From Allgaiera indica (GTDB lineage Bacteria > Pseudomonadota > Alphaproteobacteria > Rhodobacterales > Rhodobacteraceae): a stretch of DNA of 64,000 nt. Of this stretch, positions 1 to 8,970 are shown in pieces. Numbering within the stretch: the first letter of the stretch is position 1; each line of letters opens with the position of its first letter. Location: contig NZ_FNOB01000016.1 of NCBI RefSeq assembly GCF_900106675.1, positions 26,665-90,664 on the forward strand. The letters run 5' to 3'. The notes beneath the pieces are model-generated. The model worked only from the letters and a program-made list of their open reading frames with translations. It was not told the origin of the DNA and did no database searches. The translations under genes were made by a program, and so were the position numbers.

Positions 1-914
1 ATCAGGTTCGACACCCCCGACACCAGCCGCCGTTCGACCCGGGTCTCGGTCATCAGCGCGGCGCCCTCGGCGATCTTGTCGACCCGGGCGATCAGGTCGC
101 GCAGCCCGGCCAGATCGCGGGCCCGGATCAGCTGGCGTACCGTGGCCCTGGCCTGCACCACGTTCGGCGCGGTCCCGCCAGCGTCGAGATAGGCGTAGTG
201 GATGCGCGCGTCGTCGGGCATGTGCTCGCGCATGTAGTTGACGCCGATATTCATCAGCTCGACCGCGTCGAGACCCGAACGCCCCAGTTCCGGCGCCCCC
301 GCGGCGTGGGCCGCGCGGCCGTGGAACGTGTAATCGATCCGGCTGTTGGCCAGCGACACCGCATCGTCCACCGCGTTGATCGAAGAGGGATGCCAGGTGA
401 TCGCCGCGTCGACGTCGTCGAAGGCACCGGCGCGGACCATGAAGGTCTTGGCCGCGCCGCCTTCCTCGGCCGGGCAGCCATAATAGCGCACCCGCGCCTT
501 GACGCCGGTCTCGGCCAGATAATCGCGCAGCGCAACCGCCGCCAGCATCGAGGCCGCGCCGAACAGGTTGTGGCCGCAGCCATGACCCGGCCCCGCCTGG
601 CCGCCCACGGGTTTCGGTTCCGCCAGGCCTGCCTCTTGCCCCAGTTCGGGCAGCGCGTCGTATTCGCCCAGGATCGCGATCACCGGGCCGCCGTCCGGTC
701 CTGTGTCGCCCGCTTCGCCGATCATCGCGGTCGGGATGCCCGCGACCCCCTCGGTCACGCGAAAACCCGAAGCGCGCAGCATCGCGGCGTGTTCGGCGGC
801 CGAAGCGATTTCGGTATAGGCGATCTCGGGCGTATCGAAGACCCGGTCGGACAGTGCGGCAAAGTCCGCACCGTGAGCGTCGACGATATCCCAGATCTGG
901 TCTCGGTTGCGCAT
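1..914 (-). CDS. M20-family amidohydrolase, AbgB-like (3' end outside window)
   Basis: The leftward reading frame opens with ATG at 914 and has no stop before base 1, so about 304 N-terminal residues are seen and the C-terminus is missing. It carries the M20 metal-binding signature GHGCGHN near residue 108 and, further on, CPAEEGG followed by TWHPSS, a pattern typical of AbgB, the B subunit of p-aminobenzoyl-glutamate hydrolase, and of related aminoacylases. By family the product is a cytosolic zinc/manganese amide-bond hydrolase. The substrate is not fixed by sequence: it could be an N-acyl amino acid or a folate breakdown product. The gene is divergent from pstS across about 226 bases. Confidence 0.85.
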   Translation of the reverse strand, partial: MRNRDQIWDIVDAHGADFAALSDRVFDTPEIAYTEIASAAEHAAMLRASGFRVTEGVAGIPTAMIGEAGDTGPDGGPVIAILGEYDALPELGQEAGLAEPKPVGGQAGPGHGCGHNLFGAASMLAAVALRDYLAETGVKARVRYYGCPAEEGGAAKTFMVRAGAFDDVDAAITWHPSSINAVDDAVSLANSRIDYTFHGRAAHAAGAPELGRSGLDAVELMNIGVNYMREHMPDDARIHYAYLDAGGTAPNVVQARATVRQLIRARDLAGLRDLIARVDKIAEGAALMTETRVERRLVSGVSNL

Positions 915-1140
915 CGCTCCAGCCTCTTTCCCATGCCGCACCCCCGACGCTAGGCCCGCGGCAACGCTTGCGCAACGCCGCTTGGGCGCGCCTCGCGAAA
1001 TTCACGGCCTAGTGAAGCAACATTTTGCCGCCCTCTGACCGGCGTCACATAATTGTTGCATGATTTGCATATTGGAGGGGCACTTCATCGTCCGGTCGCT
1101 GCGGCCGGGCCAACCAAGGTCCCTGACCAGGAGACAGACA

Positions 1141-2196
1141 GTGAGCTTCATGAAATCCGTCGTGGCCGGCACCGCGGCCGCCGCCCTCAGCCTTGGCCTT
1201 GCTGCCGCTGCCCAGGCTTCCGATATTTCGGGCGCTGGCTCGAGCTTCATCTTCCCGGTGTTCGCCAAGTGGGGCGTCGCCTACAAGAAAGCCACCGGCA
1301 AGAGCCTGAACTACCAGTCGATCGGCTCGGGCGGCGGCATCAAGCAGGTGACCGCCAAGACCGTGACCTTCGGCGCCTCGGACAAGCCGCTCAGCGACGA
1401 ATACCTGGAAAAGCACGGCATGGTGCAGTTCCCGATGATCCAGGGCGGCATCGTGATGATGTACAACGTCAAGGGCATCAAGCCGGGCCAGCTGGTCCTC
1501 GACGGCAAGACTGTCGAAGAGATCTACATGGGCAAGATCACCAAGTGGAACGCCCCCGAGATCCAGGCGCTGAACAAGGGCGTCAAGCTGCCGGACCAGC
1601 CGATCGTCGTGATCCACCGTTCGGACGGGTCGGGCACGACCTTCAACTTCACCAACTACCTGTCGAAGATCTCGAAGAACTGGGCTGACAAGATCGGTTC
1701 GGACACCGCCGTGGAATGGCCGGTCGGCCTGGGCGCGAAAGGTTCGGAAGGCGTGGCCAACATGGTCAAGCAGACCGCCGGCGCCATCGGCTACAACGAA
1801 TATGCCTATGTGATCCAGAACAAGCTGGGCTATTCGAAGATGATCAACAAGGAAGGCAAGGTGGTTTCGCCTTCGCTGAAGACCTTCGCCTCGGCCGCCG
1901 CCAACGCGGACTGGAAAAATGCGCATAACTTCCGCGTCATCATCACCGACCAGCCGGGCGCCGACAGCTGGCCGATCGCGGCTTCGACCTGGGTGATCAT
2001 CCACAAGAACCCGCAAGATCCGAAGGCCGCGAAAGAAGCGCTCAAGTTCTTCGCCTGGGCCTACAAGAACGGCAAGCCCGAAGCCAAGTCGCTCGACTAT
2101 GTCGCGATCCCCAACAATGTCGTTGAACTGATCGAGGCTTCCTGGTCGAAGATCCAGCACAATGGCAAGCCGATCTACACCCCGATGATGCACTAA
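1141..2196 (+). CDS. pstS: Phosphate ABC transporter, periplasmic substrate-binding protein PstS
   Basis: A 351-residue protein with a signal peptide ([20 protein letters not shown], cleavage after AQA) and the PstS-type phosphate-binding elements GAGSSF near the mature N-terminus, [10 protein letters not shown], and [15 protein letters not shown]. It binds phosphate in the periplasm and delivers it to PstCAB. I prefer the GTG at 1141 because AGGAGA sits 6 bases upstream; the ATG at 1150 (MKSVV) is a close alternative and gives the same mature protein. It is the first gene of pstSCAB. No phoR precedes it and no phoU or phoB follows the operon, unlike the arrangement in many Rhodobacteraceae. 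Confidence 0.95.
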   Translation: MSFMKSVVAGTAAAALSLGLAAAAQASDISGAGSSFIFPVFAKWGVAYKKATGKSLNYQSIGSGGGIKQVTAKTVTFGASDKPLSDEYLEKHGMVQFPMIQGGIVMMYNVKGIKPGQLVLDGKTVEEIYMGKITKWNAPEIQALNKGVKLPDQPIVVIHRSDGSGTTFNFTNYLSKISKNWADKIGSDTAVEWPVGLGAKGSEGVANMVKQTAGAIGYNEYAYVIQNKLGYSKMINKEGKVVSPSLKTFASAAANADWKNAHNFRVIITDQPGADSWPIAASTWVIIHKNPQDPKAAKEALKFFAWAYKNGKPEAKSLDYVAIPNNVVELIEASWSKIQHNGKPIYTPMMH

Positions 2197-2219
2197 GCCC
2201 ATCCATCGGGTATCCTAAG

Positions 2220-2249
2220 CGAACGGGCGGGGACATTCCCGCCCGTTCG
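2220..2249 (+). terminator. Stem-loop between pstS and pstC (attenuator or mRNA-stabilising hairpin)
   Basis: A perfect 12-bp inverted repeat (CGAACGGGCGGG / CCCGCCCGTTCG) with a 6-base loop starts 24 bases after the pstS stop. Only a short, weak T stretch (CTGTTT) follows, so read-through into pstC is expected. Such hairpins commonly let a binding-protein gene be expressed more than its membrane and ATPase partners. That role is inferred here. Confidence 0.7.
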
Positions 2250-2283
2250 GCTGTTTGAAGAGACGCGGAAGGGGGCGCCGGAC

Positions 2284-3252
2284 ATGGCCACGACCGAAAT
2301 CGGAGCGACAGAGCAGGCTTCGCGCAGGCATACCCGCCGGCTCAAACGGCAAGACGGGGCCTTTTTCTGGCTCGCCTGGGGTTCTGCCGCTTTGGTCGTC
2401 GTGCTGCTGCTTGGCATCCTGCTGTCGCTGTTGTGGGAATCGCTGCCATCGATCGGCCATTTCGGCCTGCCGTTCCTGTGGAACGAACGCTGGAGCCCGG
2501 CGAAAGATATCTTCGGCGCCGCCGCACCGATCTACGGCACCTTGCTGACTTCGCTCATCGCGATGGTGATCGCGGTGCCCACAAGCTTTGGCATCGCGAT
2601 GTTCCTGACCGAGATCTGCCCCAAGTCGCTGCGCAGGCCGATCGGCATCGCGATCGAGCTGCTGGCCGGCATCCCCTCGATCATCTACGGTCTGTGGGGC
2701 TTTTTCGTACTTGCCCCGATCATGCAGCACACGGTGCAGCCTTTCCTCATCAACACCTTCGGCGACCTGCCGATCATCGGCTTCCTGTTCCAGGGCGCAC
2801 CCTACGGCATCGGCATGCTGACCGCGGGGCTGGTGCTGTCGATCATGATCTTGCCGTTCATCACCTCGGTCACCCGTGACGTGTTCGAGACCGTCCCGGT
2901 TATGCTGCGCGAAAGCGCCTATGGCATGGGCATGACCACCTGGGAGGTCGTGCGCCGGATCATCATCCCCTATACCCGCCTCGGCCTTGTCGGCGGGGTG
3001 ATGCTGGGTCTCGGCCGGGCGCTGGGTGAAACCATGGCGGTCACCTTCGTGATCGGCAACTCGCACCGAATCGCCAGTTCGCTGCTGGCGCCGGGCACCA
3101 CGATCTCGGCCGCCATCGCCAACGAATTCGCGGAAGCGGACGGCAAGCTTTACACTTCGGCTCTGGTCGAGCTGGGCCTGATTCTCTTCGTCATCAGCTT
3201 CACCGTGCTCGCGCTTGCCAAGTGGCTGATCGGCCGCACTGAATCCTACTGA
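2284..3252 (+). CDS. pstC: Phosphate ABC transporter permease PstC
   Basis: A 322-residue inner-membrane permease with about six hydrophobic segments: a first helix near residues 35-60, then five more after the periplasmic stretch. The cytoplasmic coupling loop has the EAA-type pattern RESAYGMGMTTWEVVRRIIIP followed by GLGRALGETMAVTFVIGN, which is characteristic of PstC. With PstA it forms the phosphate channel driven by PstB. This is the short form of the protein; many Rhodobacteraceae copies carry a long N-terminal extension that is absent here. It lies 87 bases after pstS, separated by the hairpin, and 7 bases before pstA. Confidence 0.95.
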   Translation: MATTEIGATEQASRRHTRRLKRQDGAFFWLAWGSAALVVVLLLGILLSLLWESLPSIGHFGLPFLWNERWSPAKDIFGAAAPIYGTLLTSLIAMVIAVPTSFGIAMFLTEICPKSLRRPIGIAIELLAGIPSIIYGLWGFFVLAPIMQHTVQPFLINTFGDLPIIGFLFQGAPYGIGMLTAGLVLSIMILPFITSVTRDVFETVPVMLRESAYGMGMTTWEVVRRIIIPYTRLGLVGGVMLGLGRALGETMAVTFVIGNSHRIASSLLAPGTTISAAIANEFAEADGKLYTSALVELGLILFVISFTVLALAKWLIGRTESY

Positions 3253-3259
3253 GGCCCCC

Positions 3260-4105
3260 ATGACCACGCACAATCCCATCACTCGACGCCGCCATCGCCG
3301 CAACCGGGTCGCGATGGTCTTCTCGATCTTCGCGACCGCCGTCGGGCTGTTCATCCTGGCCGCGATCCTGTGGGAACTGCTCTGGCAGGGCCTCGGCGGA
3401 CTGAACATGAAGGTCTTCACCGAAATCACGCCACCGCCGGGCTCCGACGGCGGCCTGAGCAATGCGATCTACGGCTCTATCATGCTGACGCTGGTGGGGA
3501 TCGCCATCGCCGCGCCGATCGGCATCCTGGCCGGCACTTATCTGTCGGAATATGCCCGCGGGTCGAAGATCGGCGAGGCCGCGAAATTCATCAACGACGT
3601 GCTCTTGTCGGCGCCCTCGATCATCGTCGGCCTGTTCATCAACGCGATCCTCGTGGTGCCCTTCGGCACGTTCTCGGCCTGGGCGGGGGCGGTGGCGCTG
3701 GCGGTGATCGCGCTGCCGGTGATCAACCGCACCACCCAGGACATGCTGGCGCTGGTGCCCAATACCCTGCGCGAGGCCGCCGCCGCCCTGGGCGCACCGC
3801 GCTGGAAGGTGCTGGTCTTCATCGTGTGGCGCGCTGCGAAAAGCGGCATCCTGACCGGGGTGCTCTTGGCCATCGCACGGATCTCGGGCGAGACCGCGCC
3901 GCTGCTGTTCACCTCGTTCGGCAACCAGTTCTGGTCGACCGACATGGGCAAGCCGATGGCCAACCTGCCGGTGGTCATCTATCAATTCGCGATGAGCCCC
4001 TATAGCGACTGGCAGCGACTGGCCTGGGTCGGCGCGCTGCTGATCACCTCTGCGATCCTGTTCCTCAACATCCTCGCGCGCAGCCTTGCCGCGCGCAGCC
4101 GCTGA
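3260..4105 (+). CDS. pstA: Phosphate ABC transporter permease PstA
   Basis: A 281-residue membrane protein paired with PstC. After a basic N-terminus (TRRRHRRNR) comes a transmembrane helix at about residues 15-37, then five more. The coupling loop reads [16 protein letters not shown] and is followed by [20 protein letters not shown], the PstA hallmark. It starts 7 bases after the pstC stop and ends 10 bases before pstB, so the three genes are co-transcribed. It is also a short form without the N-terminal domain found in some alphaproteobacterial homologues. Confidence 0.95.
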   Translation: MTTHNPITRRRHRRNRVAMVFSIFATAVGLFILAAILWELLWQGLGGLNMKVFTEITPPPGSDGGLSNAIYGSIMLTLVGIAIAAPIGILAGTYLSEYARGSKIGEAAKFINDVLLSAPSIIVGLFINAILVVPFGTFSAWAGAVALAVIALPVINRTTQDMLALVPNTLREAAAALGAPRWKVLVFIVWRAAKSGILTGVLLAIARISGETAPLLFTSFGNQFWSTDMGKPMANLPVVIYQFAMSPYSDWQRLAWVGALLITSAILFLNILARSLAARSR

Positions 4106-4115
4106 AGGTAGGCCT

Positions 4116-4961
4116 ATGGACGACCAGACCATGACACATCCCGCCGATCATCCCGCCACCGATTCCGTCGCCGCGTTGAAACCGCGGCGCTCGGTCGAGG
4201 ATCATCCCGTCAAGCTGGAGGTGAAGGGCCTCAACTTCTTCTACGCCAACAACCACCAGGCGCTGACGGACATCAACCTGTCGCTCCGCGACAAGGCGGT
4301 CACCGCCTTCATCGGCCCCTCGGGCTGCGGCAAGTCCACGCTGCTGCGCGTGCTGAACCGGATGTATGACCTTTACCCCGGCCAGCGCGCCCAGGGCGAG
4401 GTCCTGCTGGACGGGCGCAACATCCTGGCGCCGAAAGAGGACCTGAACGTCCTGCGCGCCAAGGTGGGCATGGTGTTCCAAAAGCCCACCCCCTTCCCGA
4501 TGTCGATCTACGAGAACATCGCCTTCGGGATCCGCCTTTACGAGAAACTGTCCAAGGCCGAGATGGCCAACCGGGTCGAGGCCGCGCTGCGCGAGGCGGC
4601 GCTGTGGGACGAGGTGAAGGACAAGCTGCATCAATCGGGGCTGGGCCTGTCGGGCGGCCAGCAGCAGCGGCTGTGCATCGCGCGGGCGGTGGCGGTGAAG
4701 CCCGAGGTGCTGTTGATGGACGAACCGGCCTCGGCGCTCGATCCGATCTCGACCGCGAAGATCGAGGATCTGATCACCCGCCTGGCCGACGATTACTGCA
4801 TCGCGATCGTGACCCACAACATGCAGCAGGCGGCGCGGACCTCGGATTACACCGCCTTCATGTATCTGGGCGAAATCGTCGAATTCGACCGGACCGAACA
4901 GATCTTCACCGCGCCGAAGAACCAGAAGACCAACGATTATGTGACCGGCCGCTTCGGCTAG
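4116..4961 (+). CDS. pstB: Phosphate ABC transporter ATP-binding protein PstB
   Basis: A 281-residue ATPase that energises PstCA in the cytoplasm. The Walker A is GPSGCGKST (residues 67-75), and the PstB-typical insert NRMYDLYPG follows it. The signature is LSGGQQQR, the Walker B is [12 protein letters not shown], and the switch histidine is in THNMQQA. The chosen ATG at 4116 is preceded by AAGGTAGG. An in-frame ATG at 4086 would extend it into pstA and has no obvious ribosome site. The first 30 residues, before [11 protein letters not shown], are a non-conserved tail. The next gene is convergent, so the operon ends here without phoU. Confidence 0.95.
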   Translation: MDDQTMTHPADHPATDSVAALKPRRSVEDHPVKLEVKGLNFFYANNHQALTDINLSLRDKAVTAFIGPSGCGKSTLLRVLNRMYDLYPGQRAQGEVLLDGRNILAPKEDLNVLRAKVGMVFQKPTPFPMSIYENIAFGIRLYEKLSKAEMANRVEAALREAALWDEVKDKLHQSGLGLSGGQQQRLCIARAVAVKPEVLLMDEPASALDPISTAKIEDLITRLADDYCIAIVTHNMQQAARTSDYTAFMYLGEIVEFDRTEQIFTAPKNQKTNDYVTGRFG

Positions 4962-5039
4962 GCTGGGCGGCTTGGGGCCGGTCGCGCGTCGGCCCGGGGC
5001 CTGCGCCAGCCGCCCTCACCCGGCGCGCGGTGGCACCGC

Positions 5040-6035
5040 CTAGCCCGCCTGCCCGTCGCGCCCGAACAGCCCCGCCAGCGCCCGCGCGACCAGGGCCGAC
5101 ACCAGCGGCCGCTTGCGCGCGCGGAACGGCAGCGGGCGACAGACCTCGATCGCGGCCACCCCCACGCGCGCCGTCAGGGCGCCGTTCACCATGCCCTCGC
5201 CAAAGCGGCGCGAGACCTTGGTCAGCAAGGTGCCGCCGGCGACCGAATGCACCAGATCGTCGCCCACGGCGACCGCGCCGGTCGCCGCCAGATGCGCCAG
5301 CACCGACCGCGTCAGCCGCCACGAGCCCAGCGCGCCGGACCGCCCGCCGTAGATTTCCGCGATGCGGCGGATCATCCGCAGGTTCGCACCCAGCGCGGTC
5401 GCCACGTCGGCCAGCGCCAGGGGCACCAGCGCGGTCACCGTCGCCACCTGCCGCGCCGCGCCCTCGATGGTACGCAGGGCCTGCGCATCCAGCGGCGTCA
5501 GCAGCGCATCCTCGGCCAGCGCCAGCAGGCCATCGGCGTCGAAGCTGTCGTCGTGGCGCGCGGCCAGCCGGGCGCGCCCCAGGGCGGTCTCGGGGCGGTG
5601 GGCATAAAGTGATTGCAGCCGAGCGACCACCCGGCGCGCGCCGGCCAGATCGGCGCCCGTGATCGCGGCCTCGGCCTCGCGGTGGATGGTGTCGACGCGC
5701 CTCAGCCGCGCGAAGGCCGCCAGTTCGCGCAGCGCAATGATCGCCACGACCAGCACGAACGCCCCGATCAGCACCGCCGCCAACCAGCCCAGAAGCGGAT
5801 AGCGGGCCATCAGATCGGTCACGAAGGTCCAGGCCGCGACCGATACGGCAAAGCTCAGGATCGCCCCCAGAAGCCCCCAGAACAGCCGCCCCAGGCGCGA
5901 CGGGGCGCGGGCCGCGAACGCCGCCGCGCCCCGCATCGCGCGGCCCTCGGGCAGGTCGGCGTCGGGCACCGGCGGCGCGGCCGAGGGATCGGCGGTTTCC
6001 TCGAGTTCCAGGACCAGGGGTTTTCGCGACTTCAT
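5040..6035 (-). CDS. YcjF/TIGR01620-family membrane protein (DUF697)
   Basis: A 331-residue protein with an acidic, proline-rich N-terminus, two strong hydrophobic segments at about residues 60-80 and 93-115, and a C-terminal DUF697-like region (TALVPLALADVATALGANLRMIRRIAEIYGGR). It matches the YcjF / TIGR01620 family, a conserved inner-membrane protein of unknown function that usually accompanies YcjX. Its ATG overlaps the ycjX stop codon by 4 bases (ATGA), which argues for translational coupling and a shared role. An earlier in-frame start would run far into ycjX and is not credible. Confidence 0.85.
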   Translation of the reverse strand: MKSRKPLVLELEETADPSAAPPVPDADLPEGRAMRGAAAFAARAPSRLGRLFWGLLGAILSFAVSVAAWTFVTDLMARYPLLGWLAAVLIGAFVLVVAIIALRELAAFARLRRVDTIHREAEAAITGADLAGARRVVARLQSLYAHRPETALGRARLAARHDDSFDADGLLALAEDALLTPLDAQALRTIEGAARQVATVTALVPLALADVATALGANLRMIRRIAEIYGGRSGALGSWRLTRSVLAHLAATGAVAVGDDLVHSVAGGTLLTKVSRRFGEGMVNGALTARVGVAAIEVCRPLPFRARKRPLVSALVARALAGLFGRDGQAG

Positions 6036-7486
6036 GTCAGGCGGTCCCCGATCAGAAATTCGGCGGCCCGGTCCAGCCGGATATGCGGCGGCCCCTCGCC
6101 GGGTTTGAGGTTCAGCCGCGCCGGCGCGAATCCCTCGACGGCATAGTCGCCCTCCAGCCAGCGTTCGGCCCCCTGGCGCGCGGGCGACAGAAGCCGCGCG
6201 GGATCTTCCGGCAATTCGCCCGGATACATCGCCGCCACACGCCCGGTCCCAGCCAGCACGCCCTTGACGCAATCAAGCGTCGCGCCCTCATGGCTGATCT
6301 GCGCCTCGACGGTGGCGCGCAGGCTGGCGATCGCCATCGCTGCGGTCCGCGCGCCGGAAAAGTCGGCGCGGTCCCTGGCCTCGCGCACCAACGCCTCCAT
6401 GATCGCGGCCAGCCGGCCGTGCTGGGAATGGTGCAGATGGTCGGCCTTGGTGGCGGCGAACAGGATCCGGTCGATGCGCTTGCCCAGCACGATATCGGCA
6501 AGCCAGCGCGCCCGCCCGGGGCGGAACGCGGTCAGGATATCGGCCAACACCCGGCGCATGTCCTCGACCGCGCGCGGCCCCGCATGGATCGCGCCCAGCG
6601 CGTCGATCAGCACCACCTGCCGGTCGATCCGGGCGAAATGGTTGCGAAAGAACGGGCGCACGACCTCGCGCTTGTAGGCCTCAAAGCGGCGCTCGAACTC
6701 TCGCCACAGGCTGCCGCGCGGGGTCTTTTCCGGCGCGGGCAGCGGCGCGAAGGTGACGACGGGCGACCCCGCCAGATCCCCGGGCAGCAGGAAGCGCCCC
6801 GGGGTGCAATCGGAAAAGCCTGCCTCGCGGGCGGCCAGCAGATGCGCGGTGAAGGCCGCGGCCAGCGCCCGCGCGCCGGTCTCGTCATGCGGCGCGGCGC
6901 CGGTGGTCGCGTCCACCTGCCCCAGATAGGCCCCGCCCCCGGGCCGCGCGGGCAGGCGCTCCAGCACGTCCGCGGACCATTGAGCAAAGCTCTTGTTCAT
7001 CAGCGTCAGGTCCAGCAGCCATTCGCCCGGATAGTCGATGATGTCCAGATGCACCGTCCGCAGCCCCGAAACCGCCCCCAGAAGGCCACTTGGCTGCACC
7101 CGGAACGACAGCCGCAATTCGCTGACCGCGCGGGTCGAGGCAGGCCAATGCGGCGCCTCTCCAGTCAGCGCGGCCAGATGAGCCTCGTACTCGAAGCGCG
7201 GCACGGTATCGTCGGGCTGGGGCTGCAGATAGGCGGTGCGGATGGCCCCGCTGCGCGCCGCGTGCAATTGCGGCATGCGGCCCCGGTCCATCAGATTGGC
7301 GACCAGCGCCGTGATGAAGACGGTCTTGCCGGCGCGGCTAAGGCCGGTCACCCCCAGCCGGATCGTCGGCTCCAGGAAGACGCCTGACACACGCGCGCCG
7401 ACGTCCTCGATCCCGCGCGTGATGCCATCGGTGATGGATGTGAAGACCAAACGCTGCCCCTTGCTTGCCGGATCCAAGATAGGCAC
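6032..7486 (-). CDS. YcjX-family P-loop NTPase (DUF463)
   Basis: A 484-residue cytoplasmic nucleotide-binding protein. The P-loop is GLSRAGKT at residues 48-55, preceded by the TIRLGVT strand, and the family features DIIDYPGEWLLDLTLM and LFAATKADHLHHSQH (an NKxD-like position) are present. YcjX is a stress-induced GTPase-like protein of poorly known function, normally encoded next to YcjF as here. The start at 7486 gives MPILDPASKG. A start nearer residue 15, just before the conserved SITDGI, is possible. It is the first gene of the two-gene leftward operon and is divergent from truA, 81 bases away. Confidence 0.85.
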   Translation of the reverse strand: MPILDPASKGQRLVFTSITDGITRGIEDVGARVSGVFLEPTIRLGVTGLSRAGKTVFITALVANLMDRGRMPQLHAARSGAIRTAYLQPQPDDTVPRFEYEAHLAALTGEAPHWPASTRAVSELRLSFRVQPSGLLGAVSGLRTVHLDIIDYPGEWLLDLTLMNKSFAQWSADVLERLPARPGGGAYLGQVDATTGAAPHDETGARALAAAFTAHLLAAREAGFSDCTPGRFLLPGDLAGSPVVTFAPLPAPEKTPRGSLWREFERRFEAYKREVVRPFFRNHFARIDRQVVLIDALGAIHAGPRAVEDMRRVLADILTAFRPGRARWLADIVLGKRIDRILFAATKADHLHHSQHGRLAAIMEALVREARDRADFSGARTAAMAIASLRATVEAQISHEGATLDCVKGVLAGTGRVAAMYPGELPEDPARLLSPARQGAERWLEGDYAVEGFAPARLNLKPGEGPPHIRLDRAAEFLIGDRLT

Positions 7487-7567
7487 GAAGCGCGCGGGTG
7501 AACAGAGGGCGCGCCGGGTTCCGCCACCGCCTGTTTACAGCGCATCCCGCCCAAGCTAACGGAAGGC

Positions 7568-8338
7568 ATGACGCGCTACGCCCTGAAGATCGAATATGAC
7601 GGCACCCCGTTTTGCGGCTGGCAGCGGCAATCGGGCCAGCCTTCGGTGCAGCAGGCGCTGGAAGAGGCGATCCGGCGGCTGGAACCCGACGCCCCCGGCA
7701 TCGGAGCCGCGGGCCGCACCGATACCGGCGTTCACGCCACCGCCCAGGTGGCGCATTGCGACCTGGCCAAGCCCTGGGAATGCTTTCGCCTGATGGAGGC
7801 GCTGAACTATCACCTCAAGCCGCTGCCCGTGGCCGTGGTCGCCGCCGCCCCGGTGGGGGCGGATTTCCACGCCCGCTTCTCGGCCAAGGGCAGGCGCTAT
7901 CTGTTCCGGCTGGTGGCGCGCCGCGCGCCCGTCACCCATGACGCGGGCCGCGTCTGGCAGGTGCGCCACGACCTGGCGCTTGCGCCGATGCAGGCAGCCG
8001 CGCGCCACCTGATAGGCCTGCATGACTTCACCACCTTCCGCTCGACCATGTGCCAGGCCGCCTCGCCGGTGAAAACCCTTGATCGGCTTGATATCGAGGC
8101 GCGGCCCTACCCCCATGGCACCGAATTTCGCTTCCACCTCGCGGCGCGCAGCTTCCTGCACAACCAGGTCCGCTCGATCGTCGGCACGCTGGAACGGGTC
8201 GGCGCGGGCGCCTGGGCGCCGGATCAGGTAAGGGACGCGCTGGAGGCCGCCGACCGCGCCGCCTGCGGCCCAGTGTGCCCGCCACAAGGTCTGTATCTCG
8301 ATGGCGTCACCTACGAACCCGACCCCTTCGCCGTCTAG
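7568..8338 (+). CDS. truA: tRNA pseudouridine(38-40) synthase TruA
   Basis: A 256-residue enzyme that converts uridines 38-40 of the tRNA anticodon stem-loop to pseudouridine. The N-terminus [19 protein letters not shown] and the active-site block [15 protein letters not shown], containing the catalytic aspartate, are diagnostic. Later conserved elements are [17 protein letters not shown] and [13 protein letters not shown]. Length is normal for the family. It stands alone between the divergent ycjX pair and a gene-poor stretch. Confidence 0.97.
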   Translation: MTRYALKIEYDGTPFCGWQRQSGQPSVQQALEEAIRRLEPDAPGIGAAGRTDTGVHATAQVAHCDLAKPWECFRLMEALNYHLKPLPVAVVAAAPVGADFHARFSAKGRRYLFRLVARRAPVTHDAGRVWQVRHDLALAPMQAAARHLIGLHDFTTFRSTMCQAASPVKTLDRLDIEARPYPHGTEFRFHLAARSFLHNQVRSIVGTLERVGAGAWAPDQVRDALEAADRAACGPVCPPQGLYLDGVTYEPDPFAV

Positions 8339-8970
8339 CCAGCCGGTCCTTGCCCCGGGCAGCCTCACCTTGACCATCGCGGCGCCACCGGAACGCGCGC
8401 CTGCGAAAACACGCGGCGCCGGCCAGCCGCCGCGACCGCGGACCAAAGGAGGCCCGCGCGGCACCCAGCCGGGCCGGCGCCACTGACCGGCCCGACCAGC
8501 CGCACCGAAAGACAGCCAAAATCTCTGCCGGCCGGAGCGGAGCGGATCAGATCGCCGGCCGGCCGCGTCGGCCTCCTCCCCGCAAGCCGACCCCGGAAGT
8601 CCCCCAAGCCGGTTGTCGCGGGGGCCTTCGGTCAGGTCCGCGTCAGCTTTTTCACATGTGCGCGCGATTGCGGTCCAGAATGCGCCTTTGGCGCGGCGCG
8701 CAGTTGCTTTTTCGGGGAATGGTTTCATCCTGACGGCGACGAGCTTGCCGCAAGGCTTTGGTCGGCGCGAGAACACACCGCCCATCCGGGAAGCGAAGTT
8801 GCGCGAGGTTTCGGCCTGGCTGTGCCTGTCGGCGTTCCGGCGCAGACCCCATGTCCCCGCCGACGCGCCGGCGTCCGGTCTTGCCAAGGCTGGCCTCGGG
8901 ACGATCCCGTTCGCGCCCCTTGTGGCAGGCGCGCGCACCGGGCTGCATGGGCACAGTGGGAGACACCGCG
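8339..8970. other. 632-base stretch without a convincing gene
   Basis: No frame on either strand shows a recognisable domain, a good ribosome site and sensible length together. The stretch is rich in GGCCGG/CCGGCC palindromes around 8520-8570 and has a less GC-biased part around 8640-8770. Open frames here are either the reverse of truA or unsupported. It may hold promoter or regulatory DNA for the DoxX-like gene, or the remains of a lost gene. Confidence 0.5.

Noticed and set aside
198..953. Long rightward frame of 251 codons opposite the M20 amidohydrolase
   Set aside because: It is the antisense of a clear conserved gene, is rich in Arg/His/Gly as expected for such shadows, and has no recognisable domain.
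1033..1050. Possible Pho box upstream of pstS (CTCTGAC / GTCACAT, 11-bp period)
   Set aside because: Each half matches the CTGTCAT consensus at only about four of seven positions, which is too weak for a feature call.
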